This document shows positions 33,991 to 45,278 of a stretch of 64,000 nt of DNA, in pieces. The first letter of the stretch is position 1, and every line of letters starts with the position of its first letter. Made by a program: the position numbers and the translations under genes. The stretch is from Hymenopus coronatus (taxonomy: Eukaryota; Arthropoda; Insecta; Mantodea; Hymenopodidae), in assembly GCA_030762935.1 (NCBI GenBank), contig CM060888.1, positions 116,943,468-117,007,467 of the forward strand, given 5' to 3'. The notes beneath the pieces are model-generated. The model was not told the origin of the DNA and ran no database searches. It worked only from the letters and a program-made list of their open reading frames with translations.

Positions 33991-34224
33991 ATGGGCTTCT
34001 ACCGTAAACTTGATTGGGTTTTTAGCATTGAAACTGTTTTTCATTGGTCGAGCTATGTATTACTTACACTCTTGTTAGAGAAGTGTGTGATAAAAGTAAA
34101 GCTGAAGAAACGGATTATTTCCTGTATGAATGCTAGTAAACAGAAGTGCCCTCTAGATATTTGCGACTCAGCCTGGTGTTCCTGTTTTGCTGGTGTAAAG
34201 GGGTATTTTCGCTCTCAACCTTAA
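33991..34224 (+). CDS. Cys-rich 77-codon frame (right arm copy), possible terminal exon
   Basis: Mirror of 27,187-27,420. The acceptor-like TTCCACTTTTATAG directly precedes the ATG. It is read in the same direction as the signal-peptide-like frame at 30,998, so it could be a downstream exon of the same transcript. I could not find a phase-compatible donor joining them. Confidence 0.3.
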   Translation: MGFYRKLDWVFSIETVFHWSSYVLLTLLLEKCVIKVKLKKRIISCMNASKQKCPLDICDSAWCSCFAGVKGYFRSQP

Positions 34225-34806
34225 AGCGTACAGGACGTCTATCACCAGAAATTACAATATTAAATTGTCTGATTATACACAATGAGGTATTCACCTACAA
34301 GCCCTTATCACCTGTCATGTAATCGATAATTTAAATGCCTAATTATGCAAAGGATTAGGATGTTGAAAATTTGTATTTGTTTTTGTGGAATAAAATCATT
34401 AGTGGGATTATATGTACATAATAGTTTTATTTATAAGTATTTTCATTACATTCCTTCTCCATGTCCGTGCCTCTTCAAAATGTTTTATTTTCATTAGTTA
34501 GATTAAATAAATGTTTGCTTATAAATGTGCCAGCTTCTTTACATCTTCATTTCTTTTTAAATCCTACTCATCCTTTGTTTTATTTTATTAAAAGAGTCTA
34601 GCGGCTTCGTTTTTTTCATGAATGCAATTATATATTATAGCACTATATTTTTCAATATATTCACAATGTGCGCACTTTGTCTTTTGTGCACATGCAGAAT
34701 TTAGGGAGTCATAGGCGCGCTTTATATATGTCATGTATATACAAAGCCATTATGATCACTGCTTTTGAGAAGCACTGGTAGTTCATAATAAAGCACTACA
34801 CTAGAA

Positions 34807-35962
34807 TTATTTGTTTTGGATATGTAGAATGGGATGGATGCGTTTAGTTGGTCTGCTCTGGGTTTCATATTTCTCTATGCTTGCCTCTCGTTTACAAGTG
34901 TTGTCCATGCGGTCTTCCAATAATCTCAGCTTCCTGAGATGACTAGCAAAAGGGTCTTTCTCCTCTTGTATCTCCTTGGATCTGGAACATTAGAATTATT
35001 GAAAATTAGTAAATGTTATTAGTTTTCCTTTGACTCGATCACTGCAATGGAAATAAGGTTAGTTTCTTTCTTGATGTAATAGCAATATATTATACTCACA
35101 TTGATGCTTGATTCGACGTACTCATATTCGGAATGTCATCATAATCTTGTACAGGGCAGTTGTTCCATGGGTTTGAAATGCAGACATCCACCTCGTCAAC
35201 GTCAGTCCTAGCAGGGTCTATGAGCTCTGGCGGTACCGGGATTGACTCTCGAACTCTGGAAAGAACAATGAGGGTTATTAATTTTTTCAAGAAATAAATG
35301 TGTGATGTGCTGGCCACTCGTCGTATTTTTAGTTTGTAATTACCTTTGTCTCATATGCCTTGACCAATACACGCTACAGGTCGAGTTGCAGATGAAGTAT
35401 GATGTTACTCTATAATGCACTGCGGGTTTTGAACAAATCACCACATGAGTGCGACCGTTGCATAATTCTAAGTGATCTTCAATCTCATGTGCTGATCTAA
35501 ACATATCCGTTGCATCTATGGTATCTGAATCGTGAAGCTCTTGTGTGTTCCGACCCCTAGATATATAAAAATGTATTGGAATTAGCCATCATTACTCGAA
35601 TACATTTGTAGTACTTATAATAGTAGAAAGACGTGAATGTATTGTACTTACAATATATCTTTCTTGTAGACAGAGCAGTCTTCGGAACACGGATTCCTTG
35701 AAGGTATCTGATTATGGTAAGCAGGGTATATGCATGTAATCGTATGCATTCGTCCATTGCACGATTCTTTGTGAAAGTATGTATAATGATGCGAATCTTC
35801 AGCACACTCTCTCCTGTATTCGTTCATATCATTAAAAGCTTTGACGTTTGTTTTCAAGAATGCTTTTTCACGGCGGTTATATCGAATAAGTAGCTCTATA
35901 TTGCAGACCTCAGGCTTATATAGTTGCTCACATAAAAAAAACATGTTTTCTTCAGTGTATAC
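34807..35962 (-). CDS. Spliced Cys/His-rich gene, right arm copy
   Basis: Mirror copy of the left-arm gene. Exons on the minus strand are 35,652-35,944 (or to 35,962), 35,344-35,556, 35,100-35,255 and 34,807-34,981. All splice sites and codons match the left copy in the blocks I compared. The two copies face each other across the palindrome centre, about 8.2 kb apart. If the palindrome is genuine, the genome has two identical copies available for gene conversion; if it is an assembly fold-back, this copy does not exist. Confidence 0.65.
34980..35100. other. Alternative-acceptor intron of the right-arm gene
   Basis: Counterpart of 26,312-26,429. It holds two usable acceptors 60 nt apart on the gene strand. 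Use of the distal one retains an in-frame stop, so the choice would decide between a 278-residue protein and a truncated form. Whether both are used is unknown. Confidence 0.3.
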
Positions 35963-36215
35963 CTAAGGAAGGGGAATGCATGTATCTGCCTATTCTTAGC
36001 CTAGAGGGGCCGAGTGAGGATGTTTTTCTAACAGAAAGCTCTGAAGGGGAGAGCTAGGATGTTTTGTTCAAAATGTCGCCAGCCTTCTTTGTCGTCTGAA
36101 ACTGGTCGGATCATGCTTCGCTTTTTGTAATAGGTAGTATGTTTCCGTTTTCCCTTGTGTTATATGTTAGCCAAGAGGTGAGCAGCCTTGCGCGGCTTTC
36201 TTTCATAGCGATTGT

Positions 36216-36806
36216 GATAAGTGTTTATGAAAATGTTTATTTATGCTCAATCCTCAAGTTATGTGATGAGTGCTTCGAGTTATAAATTATACTTCTCTGT
36301 TGAAGTTAGAGAATACTGCTGTGTCAGTTGTAGGCTGTCTAAGTGATTTCAAGCAATGTTAGCTGTTAGTTTTGGTATGGTATTTGTTTTTTGAAGATGT
36401 CTATTTATGCATAATTGTCAAGTTATGTGGAGAGTACTTCAAGTTATAGCTTATACTTCAGTGTTAAAATTAGAGAATACTGCTGTGTCAGTTGTAGTCC
36501 GTCTAAGTGATTTCAAGCAATGTTAGCTGTTATTTTGGTATGGTATTTCATTTGAAGGTATTTATTTATGCATAATCGTCAAGGTACGTGATGCTTCAAG
36601 CTATAGTTTATACTACAGTGTTGAAATTAGAGAATACTTCTGAGTCAGTTGTAGGCTGTCTAAGTGATTTCAAGCCATGTTAGCTGTTGGTTTTACTATG
36701 GTATCCCCTTGTTGAAAATGTACAGTGTTGAAAATTAGAGAATACAGCTCAGTTAGTTGTAGGCAGTCTAAGTGATTTCAAATTGTGTTAGCTGTTGTTT
36801 TTACTT
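36216..36806. repeat. Tandem repeat, four units, right arm
   Basis: Mirror of 24,605-25,195. Confidence 0.8.
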
Positions 36807-37658
36807 TCTCTACACGTACTTTGTACATAGTGTATAGAGAAGGTATTGTATTCCACCCAAAATCGGATGCTGATTTTTCACTGTGAATATATATGTTTTT
36901 AGGGTCCCCTGTATCCAAAATTGTCCATTTTAGAAAAAGATTCGTGTGTGTTTGCATGTCTGTATGTTTGCGTGTGTTGGTGTGTATATGTGTGTGACTG
37001 GGCAGCATAGCTCAAAAACGCAAATTCGGTAAATTACCAAAATTGGTATTTAAGTTTAGTATCTTCCAGGTATGCGACCCGAAGATTTTTGAGAAAAGCC
37101 CTCCCAAACTACCCTTTACATGGAACGTTTTTTCGAAAAGTTTTATTTCTAAAAATGGTTCTAACGATTTTGATTAGAATATCGCATATTAAAGATATTT
37201 ACCGGACAAATAAAATGTATAACTTGAATTTTCTGAGTATAATCTCTGAAGACCTTTTTTATTCTGAATAAATTGTTATAACTAGTAAACCATAAGAGAT
37301 AGATAAAAGCTTACCACACAAAAATGTAGGGCACGTTAAAACACACGATTTATGTTAAATACATGATTTTTGTGGAGTGAACCCTTTTTTTCGATATAAT
37401 CCTGGTTATTTGTTTCAGCTTTAAAACATTTACTTTTCTCTTACAGGAGAGTGACATAGCAGCCAACTTTTGACTATGACTATCACTTTAACCTATGGTA
37501 CTCCCTTGGTTAGCTTCTACTTACAAGGAAGCAAGTATGAAGACTATTTCTACTAGTTTTTACTCGATTAGCATGAAGTAAAAGACGTACAAGCTTTTTA
37601 ACAATAATTTGTTTCAGAGAGGTATAGAAGGTCACGTGAATGGAACACACCATATTTT
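36801..37658 (+). repeat. Family H element, right palindrome arm
   Basis: Mirror of copy 8 (23,753-24,610). The frames at 36,778-37,008, 37,089-37,271 and 37,510-37,692 fall inside it. Confidence 0.9.
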
Positions 37659-37838
37659 GGTATAGGTCTGACATTTGCGTAAATAAAAACATTTTATGTC
37701 TTGTGATAGTTACGAATAATGTTTGAATACACTGGGCGTATAATCCAAGTATGTAATTAGCATGTAGATGTAATTTCGTGAAGAATTTGTATCACCCATT
37801 TCGCTACATCGTTGCAAATGGAGTTGTTATTTACATTT

Positions 37839-38504
37839 TTCAATTGAAGTAAAGGCATAATTGTAATTAAAATTTATTGAATTAACCGAGAATCTAATGC
37901 TCGTACTGAATAGGAGATGGTAAGGGTTGAGAAAAGTCTAATAGCCTTTTATTGTAACTTCAATTCTCAAAGCGTTATTGGCATTTTAACTGGCGTAATT
38001 GTAATTAAAATTTCTTAAATTAGCCAATCACAAATGGGTATGGGCTGATAAAGGAATAAGGAAAGTGTTACGGCGTTTTATTGTAGCTTCAATTCTCTAA
38101 GTGTTATTGACATTTTAATTTGCGTAATTGTAATTAAAGTTTCTCGAGTGTTGGATAGCTGGAATTCATTCTTGTACTGGATGAATGGTGATAAATGAGC
38201 AAGAAAAGTCTCATAGTATTTTATTGTAATCTCAATTATTTAACCGTTAATAACATTTTAATTAGCGTAATTGTAATTCAAATTTCTTAAAATTAACCAA
38301 TCATGTGTCTTGTACTTGTGCTGGGTATGGGCTGATAAAGGAATAAGAAAAGTGTTATGGCGTTTTATTGTAACCTCAATTCTTTAAGCGTTATTGTCAT
38401 TTTAATTAGTGTAATTCTAATTAAAGTTTCTTGATTATTCGTGAAGTTAATTCTTGTACTGGATAGGGGATTATAAGGGAATAAAAACAGCTTTTATGTA
38501 TAGC
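37839..38504. repeat. Minisatellite of about 135-bp units, right arm
   Basis: Mirror of 22,910-23,575. Confidence 0.8.
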
Positions 38505-38573
38505 GAGTGTTATAATTGCATTCTACATTCAATCCTTTTTGAGGTTGTTTAATTATACATAGCAGTAAAGTCG

Positions 38574-38970
38574 CGTGGTTGCACCGCCGCTGAAAGTTCA
38601 TTGTAGGTCTCCGTGTAAGAACCGGTATTAAGATTTATAATGTCTAGTGTTGGAATGATGTTGGCATTCTCAGTGTTCGAGAGGTCTCAGGTTGAATTCC
38701 CAGTTGAGGTGCCCTCTGCTCGTTGGAAACACAATCACTTCACCGCCAATTTGGTTTTGATATGATGAATTAGTAGGTCCCCCCCCCCCCACACTGAAAG
38801 TTGATTGTAGGTCTCCGTGTAAGAACCGTTATTAAGATTTATAATGTCTAGTGTTGGAATGATGTTGGCATTCTCAGTGTTCGAGAGGTCCCAGGTTCAA
38901 TTCCCTGTTGGGTGCCCTCTGCTCGTTGGAAACACAATCACTTCGCCGCCATATTGGTTTTTGATGTGAT
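38574..38970 (+). repeat. Tandem pair of a tRNA-like repeat, right arm
   Basis: Mirror of 22,441-22,840. The homopolymer separating the two units is C12 here and G16 on the other side. Confidence 0.65.
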
Positions 38971-39734
38971 AAGTTAGTATGTTTTATAAAAGCAATTCTC
39001 TCTCTTGCTATTTTTCATTTCATATGTTGGTATTGAATAATAAAACTTTTAACATGTTCAATCGTGTGAGTGTTATAATTCCTTGCAAAAATATTACCGC
39101 TAACGCATGTTCAATTGATATCTAATAATTTATATCAAATATTCTACTCAGTAATTTTATCGAGTTTTTTTCGCCATGACAGTTGAACTATGCTTGTATA
39201 TTCAGATTCTTTGTGAAAAGTTAGACTGATTTGTCATGCAAATGAGCCTTGTAGCTCTCGAATTGCCAGAGATAGAGAAATCCTACGTGTTTTTAATTAA
39301 AAGAGACTATCGAATTGAAATCAAAAGAATTTTGTATTTATGATTAGAGATTCAGATTCCTCGTGAAAAACTAGATCGATTTGATATGCAGATGAGCCTT
39401 GTAGCTCAAAAAATTAGAAATTCGAGTGGGCGTGGTCAATCGATTAAATTGAATTTGATCTGTGAATGTGAAAGACGATTGTTCAAGTGATTAAGAGCCC
39501 TGCAAGTAAAATCTTTTAGACAGGTGGTTTGGCAAAGGGGGAGGGGGTAGTAGCCGGCAGCACATACTTTGATTGACAGGTACATGGGGAAGCTTTTAGA
39601 CTGTTGTCTTGGCAAAGAGGTAGCGCTGTGTGGGTGGTCTGTCGGCTGATGTTTATCTTAAGTGTTACATATGTACATGATGTTTTACATGGGCGGCATC
39701 CTTTGAGTCCTGAAATCCCCCTTTAACCCCTACT

Positions 39735-41199
39735 CCTGCAGTAATCCTATCCCACAAAAAACGTAATTTCATTGTTCACCATCCACATCTGTTAACTGCC
39801 ACTTTTTCATATTTATCACATAGTCCTTCCAGTACGGTTGGCTCCTGGCTGGACTATCAGAAAAAAACAAAAATCATTTCCAAAACACAACGGATTATTA
39901 CTTTAAGAATTTGAAAGGACTATGTGATATATGGTCTGTCTACATTTCTTTTAGCAGATGGTGTCTAACTGCAGATTTGTTTGGATTGCGTATCGTGTTC
40001 AAATTGTGTAGTCATGTAGACTTTCATTTATTTCATTTAATTTTAATTATTTTCTAATTTATCATAATTTATACACTCCGATAAACTGAATTCTTAAAGA
40101 TTTCATCATCTGCTGCTTACATTTGATTCGCAAGTTCTTTAGTCCGTATTTGTATCTCATATCACGTCTCATAATAAAGATTTAGCCCATATTTAATAAA
40201 ACATGTTCCCAAATTGTTATATTTTTCAACCCGTTAATTTACTCACATATTGTTTGAAATATTTTAAATTTCATATTTATATCTAGTTTAGGAGAAAGCA
40301 TATTTAATAATCCGAGAATTTAAAATGACACAGTTGTTGTAGATGAGGTTTATCAAATATATGTTGGACCCTGTTGGTTTTTACCCCAAATTGCCATTTT
40401 TGTTTTGTGTTAGCTTTGATATTTCTTTGAAACAATACTGCTTACATATTTAATCTCAATAATCTAATGAAGTTTGTAAATTATATCACTTTATAAATAG
40501 TTTTTTTAATCATCACGGTAAAATAAATACTTTAATTTTTGTAGTTTATTTGTTTATCTTCATTTAGTAAACTTTTCTTTTCCATATTAGGAAAAACACC
40601 CTTATCAAATGCCTTTACAATTTTCCTTATTTTAGTATTTAAATTTCCTATTTTCATTATTATTACTGTATTTGCATTATATTGTTAATCAATTTAACTA
40701 AGGAAAGGTAAACAGTAGAAACGTTCATAATTATAAACAATCTCTTCGGCTTTAAGACTTTTAATAATATGTACCTACCTTAAGTCTTGAACCATACGTG
40801 TCTCTTGTCCACGCGCGTGCTTTGATATAATTAAAACAACTCAAGATATTTGTATTACATATTCCATAATAATAGCTATCAGATGTATTTGTTGGGGAAG
40901 CGTGTTTTGATTACAAACAAATTTTGGTACTGAAAGTTAAGGGTTTTTATGAACGACAATAAGAGTAAATACTTTCAAAGGAATATCCTAGAATTTTGGA
41001 GTACATTATTGGGGTGATATACCCATCAAAATATAAACTATTTTTCAATATTTTCAAATGCAGGCTATTATATCATTCTGATGTATGCACATCTCGGGTC
41101 ATGAGAAAAAAATTGACTATTTATTTCATAGTTTGCTGCTTAAAACCAGACATATTTAAGCGAGCAACAACAAATATTTTAGAATTGAATATTTCTCTT
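39735..41199. other. Single-copy AT-rich DNA right of the palindrome, with a short inverted repeat
   Basis: TATCACATAGTCCTT at 39,814-39,828 is repeated in inverse at 39,915-39,929, enclosing about 85 bp. The rest is AT-rich with no gene recognised. This flank has no copy left of the palindrome. Confidence 0.5.
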
Positions 41200-41990
41200 T
41201 TACTTTCTCTAACACGTATGCACAATACACATAGTAGATAGAGAAGGTATTGTGTTCCAGTATACAAAAATTCTCTACCGAGATTTCAACGGAAATGCCT
41301 GTTTGGAGATCCCCGAAATAAAAAAGTTTAGTGTGTCTGTGAGCAGCATAGCTCAAAGACCAAAAGTCCGTTAACTACAAAACTTGGCATTTAAGTTCAT
41401 TTCTTTCAAGGTTGCAACTCAAAGATGTTTACCCTTTACATGGAACATTTTTAAAAATATGTTATTTTCTTCAAAAGTGACTAACGATTTTTATTAAAAT
41501 ATCGTGTTTCAGGTGCTTTCATGATAAACGAAATGTACACATCTTGGATTTTACATCAATAGCCCCAGAAGACCACTTCATTCAGGATGACTTTTGTATA
41601 ACTCGTAAACCGTAGCCTACTGCATCAAAATGTAAATATCATTAAAACACACAAATTAAGGCACATAGATATTTTTTGTAAAGTTAACTGTTTCCGAGAT
41701 ATTCCTTGTTATTGGTTTCAATTTTAAATTACTTAAACGGTTTTCAAGTGGTTAGCCAACTTTCATTTCATCTCTTTTGTTTTACTCCCGGGAATGTAAA
41801 AGAAAACCGAATTTTAATTGTTTCGTATAAAGATAACTTATAAAACATTTGACCATCTGAGTAATAAGACAATTTATACTAATATTAATCACGATTATTA
41901 TGACTTAGATAAAATAATACTCTTTTGTAAGAAAAGTGTTTTTGGAACAGCTAGAGGAAGTCAGGTGAGTGGTACACATCAGATTTTTTT
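41200..41990 (+). repeat. Family H element, copy 9, head unit of a tandem
   Basis: Hairpin start (CTTTCTCTAACACGTATGCA), landmarks in order, and end TGGTACACATCAGATTTTTT. The next copy begins with no gap. The GT tract is reduced. Second-subfamily type internally. Confidence 0.85.
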
Positions 41991-42700
41991 ACTTTCCCTA
42001 TCGCATGTGTATAATGTACATGCATAGTAGATAGAGAAGGTATTATATTCTACATAAATATTCGATATCGAGATTTCACCAAAAATGTATGTTCTGAGAC
42101 CCACTGAATCCAAAAAAGGTCAGTGTGTGTTTTGTGTGTATGTGTGTGTTTTGTGTGTATGTGTGTGTGTGTTTGTGTCTGAGGACATCATACCTCAAAA
42201 ACAAAAAGTCCGTTAAATACCAATTTAGTATTTAAGTTCAGTATCTCCAATGATGCGTCACGAAGCCACATTGAAAAAGTTCTTGAAAATTTTAATTTTC
42301 TCAAAAATGCCTCTAACGATTTTGATTAAAATGCCGCATATTAGATATTTACATTTCAAATAAAATGTATATCTTGAATTTTCTGAGAATAACTTCTGAA
42401 GACTTTTTCATTATAGATGAATTTTGCTGAAATTTGTATAACTGGTAAACTACAGATCTTGCTAAAGCATACACGTTATGTCATATACATTTTTGTTGTA
42501 TAGTTGATTGTTTCCGAGTTGATATTGTTTTCAATTTTGAACTACCTGCGTAACTTTTCTCAAACGATGTGACCTTTCTTTTCATTCTCTGTTGTTTTAC
42601 TGGTGGAGTGAACCGAACTTCAATTGTTCACATGTCAACAGCTTTTTAAAGGATTTGACTATCGCTATCGTTTTATTTTAGGAAGTAGAATAGATTTTAT
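41991..42700 (+). repeat. Family H element, copy 10, tail unit of a tandem, 3' truncated
   Basis: Starts ACTTTCCCTATCGCATGTGT directly at the end of copy 9. It has a TGTGTG/TTTTGTGTG tract at 42,120-42,175, and landmarks down to the CTATCGTTTTA-like block; the last ~100 bp are lost. The frame at 42,624-42,812 overlaps its end. Confidence 0.85.
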
Positions 42701-43119
42701 AGTAAAATTAGGGACTGTTCATATTTGGGTGTTAAAAATTAACTATATCGGTGGGAAATACTATTATTTGATATACAGGATGCAGAAGATAAATAATTAT
42801 TCCATGGCGTGATAGTCCGCGATAGACCTCTGCTTGCCAAACCGACTGACGACCTCACGCCCATGTATGCACGGCAGAAGTAAGCTATAATGCAACCGAT
42901 ACGGGGAAGGTGATGTGGCCAGCGACATGTTTCTTTGCCGGTATCGCTGCCTAATACTGTTCCTCACTTTCCTCTAGAGGCTTAAAACCCAGGCACTTTC
43001 CGTGACCAGAAATTGTAAAACCTCACTGCGACACTGCACAGGTACAGAGGAAAGATTAGGAATGAAAATATTAAATGGAATGTTATCAGAGATATATAAC
43101 AAAAGGCCAAAAAACTTCA

Positions 43120-43340
43120 TGGGCCTGTGTAATGTAATAATGTATCTCATTCACATTTAAGAGGTCCCGAGTTCGATTCGCGGTTAAGGTAAGCTACCTG
43201 GATGCGGCATTTTCTGGAGTTTTCCCTAATCCTGAATGTAGAGTAACTTTAAGCTTCATGCAGGCTTTTTGAGTAGATTTCATTCATCATCCAATATGAC
43301 CTACCAGGTAAATACCATTAAATTAAAGAGAAAGAAAAAC
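43120..43340 (+). mobile_element. tRNA-derived SINE, family A, copy 2
   Basis: B-box CGAGTTCGATTCGCGG at about 43,168, then TTTTCCCTAATCCTGAATG, AGAGTAACTTTAAGCTTCAT and TTTCATTCATC. The tRNA head is degraded. Confidence 0.7.
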
Positions 43341-43359
43341 TATATCATAATAATTAGAT

Positions 43360-43940
43360 ATACATCCCGTGCACGGAAATGTGGGATCCTGTTAGTGCCT
43401 TTTGATATGTTTCTTTATTTAATGTCGGCGGAACCTTTTTATAATCTGTGTTTTACAACAGTGCTGGGTTTGCGAATATCATATTGGTTTGTATTCAATT
43501 CCGACACACAGGCAACATCCGATGATAAAAAGGCAAGGTGAATAGTGCAAAGGGAAATGTAAGAAAATAATTTAACTCTAGTGGAATGGTTGATGACACA
43601 TGGTAGAATGGATGCTGTTATAAGAAACGGGGTCTCGTGGATTAATTACTAGAACATGATCGTCTTTGTGTTCTCACCCATGTTGTCTACTTTACGAAAA
43701 CATGCTACAGGAATGCTTTTGTACGTTCGGAATATTTTGTGTATAAGGTGCTTTAATGTTAAGTGATTTATTTTGCAATGCAATTGCATGATTCTAAATA
43801 ATACATGTAATGTAGAGTTAAAGTCAATAAACATATAATAAAACATGCAAATTTGCTTCATCCCTTATCCCCTTTCCCCCAAAAATACGCAAAGTTAGTA
43901 CTTTTATTATTCAAAAAGGATTGGCAATATAAGTAACCCA
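43360..43940 (+). repeat. Low-copy dispersed repeat, copy 1
   Basis: Matches about 61,060-61,510 in order: TATTGGTTTGTATTCA, GGAACCTTTTT/GGAACTTTTTC, AAATTTGCTTCATC, CCCCTTTCCCCCAAAAAT, and TTATTCAAAAAGGATTGGCA versus TTATTCGAAAAGTATAGGCA. A reading frame around YWFVF is shared, but there is no recognisable protein. Type unknown. Confidence 0.55.
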
Positions 43941-44307
43941 AGGATCAGAAATGAAACATGTATAATTCATTATAAAAATGTTCAAAATATGAAAACGTGG
44001 GTACGGATTCATAATAATAGAAGTGGAACTTCAAAGTAAATGCTTTTGACAGATTGGGTTCCACAGCGAGGAACGAAAAAACATAGACAGGAAGTGAGCA
44101 GGACAATGGGATAGAACTCAAAGAAAATCATTATTGAAAGGGTAAAGGAAATCAGGTTACGGGAAATGTTTACATTATCACGCCTAGATGACACTAGGTG
44201 AAGAAAATTGTTCAAAATCGCATATATTTTTCTTGTGAAGTCTTTTCAATTAGGATATCGTCTTTAACTTTGTATGCATGTTATAATAATTGTAGACACA
44301 ACGATTA

Positions 44308-44460
44308 TGGGACCGCGCGTGGCCGAATAGTTCACGCCTCTTACCCAGACGGTCTGGATTCAATCCCAGACGACTGCATGTGGGATTTATGGTGGACAAA
44401 GTGGCCCAGGGAACGCTTTTCTTCGGGTTCTACCAATGTGGCTAGAATACTAAAGGTGAG
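44308..44460 (+). mobile_element. tRNA-derived SINE, family B, copy 2 (3' truncated)
   Basis: Head GACCGCGCGTGGCCGAATAG, B-box-like GGTCTGGATTCAATCCC, then GCATGTGGGATTTATGGTGG and ACAAAGTGGCCCAGGG. The body departs from the family after TTCTACC. The 124-codon frame at 44,198-44,572 is mostly SINE read-through. Confidence 0.75.
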
Positions 44461-44865
44461 CCCCTCCGGGTTGAGAAGCTGCTATTGGTTCTCTGCCTAT
44501 GACGTAGCTGAGAACGAAGTCGAGCGCGCGGAATACATATTCCGTGCAGCGAAAGCACTATTTCTTCACTAATTATCAATTATTAAAACACCTGTTGTCA
44601 GTTTCTTAAAAGGCATATTAATTCACGTACATTGTGGACACACCGCAAACCAAAGTGAGTGAAAACTGCATTACATTAATAATGTCTAACTACAAGAATA
44701 AGAAGTACTGGAGCTCAAACTGTAGGTGCTACAAGAGATTTAAGATATGCATTTCTTTAAGGGCGATAAAGGATAATTTACAACTACTCAAAGAATACAT
44801 TAAATAGACATGCTGCTACATATTTTGACCCTAAAAAATTAAAAATTAATACCACCAGTGTTGGT

Positions 44866-45132
44866 TTATGGTGTTTTGGAAGATGACGCGGCCCACTGCT
44901 TATTCTTCCTTTCTGCGTGTTTATTTAACACTTGTTGCCTATTTTTGGAATTTAAATATCTAATTCTAATAAACGTTCTAGTTCGAACATAGAGAGTAAT
45001 AATTTTTTCCTGGATGTCTGGAAACTTTTCTTTTAGTAAAACTAGTAAAGCTTTCAACACACATTTGAATTTTGAAACGGTTTGCCCGTGAAATGCACAA
45101 AACACTATTTCAAATTGGCGAATTGTTTCCAT
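44866..45132 (-). pseudogene. Possible transposase C-terminal fragment, cut by a family H copy
   Basis: 88 codons, starting METIRQFEIVFCAFHG and including EKIITLYVRTRTFIRIRYLN near the end. The charged, helical end with an RTRTFIRIRYLN-like motif recalls the C-terminus of hAT-type transposase-related insect proteins; I am not certain of the family. Upstream on its strand the frame meets a TGA and then a family H fragment (45,140-45,270), which would have removed the rest of the gene. Confidence 0.3.
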
Positions 45133-45139
45133 TCATTTC

Positions 45140-45270
45140 TGACAGTGTGTCTCGTTAAATCACATGACTTATGTAAAATGCATTTTTGTTGTAGAACTGA
45201 CCGTTTCCGAGATATTCCTCGTTATTGGCTTCAATTTTAAAATACTCTATCTTTTTCAGAGAGGAAATAT
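45140..45270 (+). repeat. Family H fragment, copy 11
   Basis: Only an internal part, from TCGTTAAATCACATGACTTA through the TCCGAGATATTCCTCGTTAT segment to TTAAAATACT. It directly precedes a full copy in the same orientation. Confidence 0.75.
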
Positions 45271-45278
45271 CCACATTT

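Larger units (their letters stand above)
30740..39734 (-). repeat. Right arm of the 18-kb palindrome (8,995 bp)
   Basis: Inverted copy of 21,676-30,674. The 4-bp length difference is explained by the G/C homopolymer (16 versus 12) and two 3-bp differences that cancel. The outer edge is sharp: the arm ends CCCCTACT at 39,734, and the following CCTGCAGTAATCC has no counterpart beyond the short CTGCA shared with the left flank. Confidence 0.95.
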
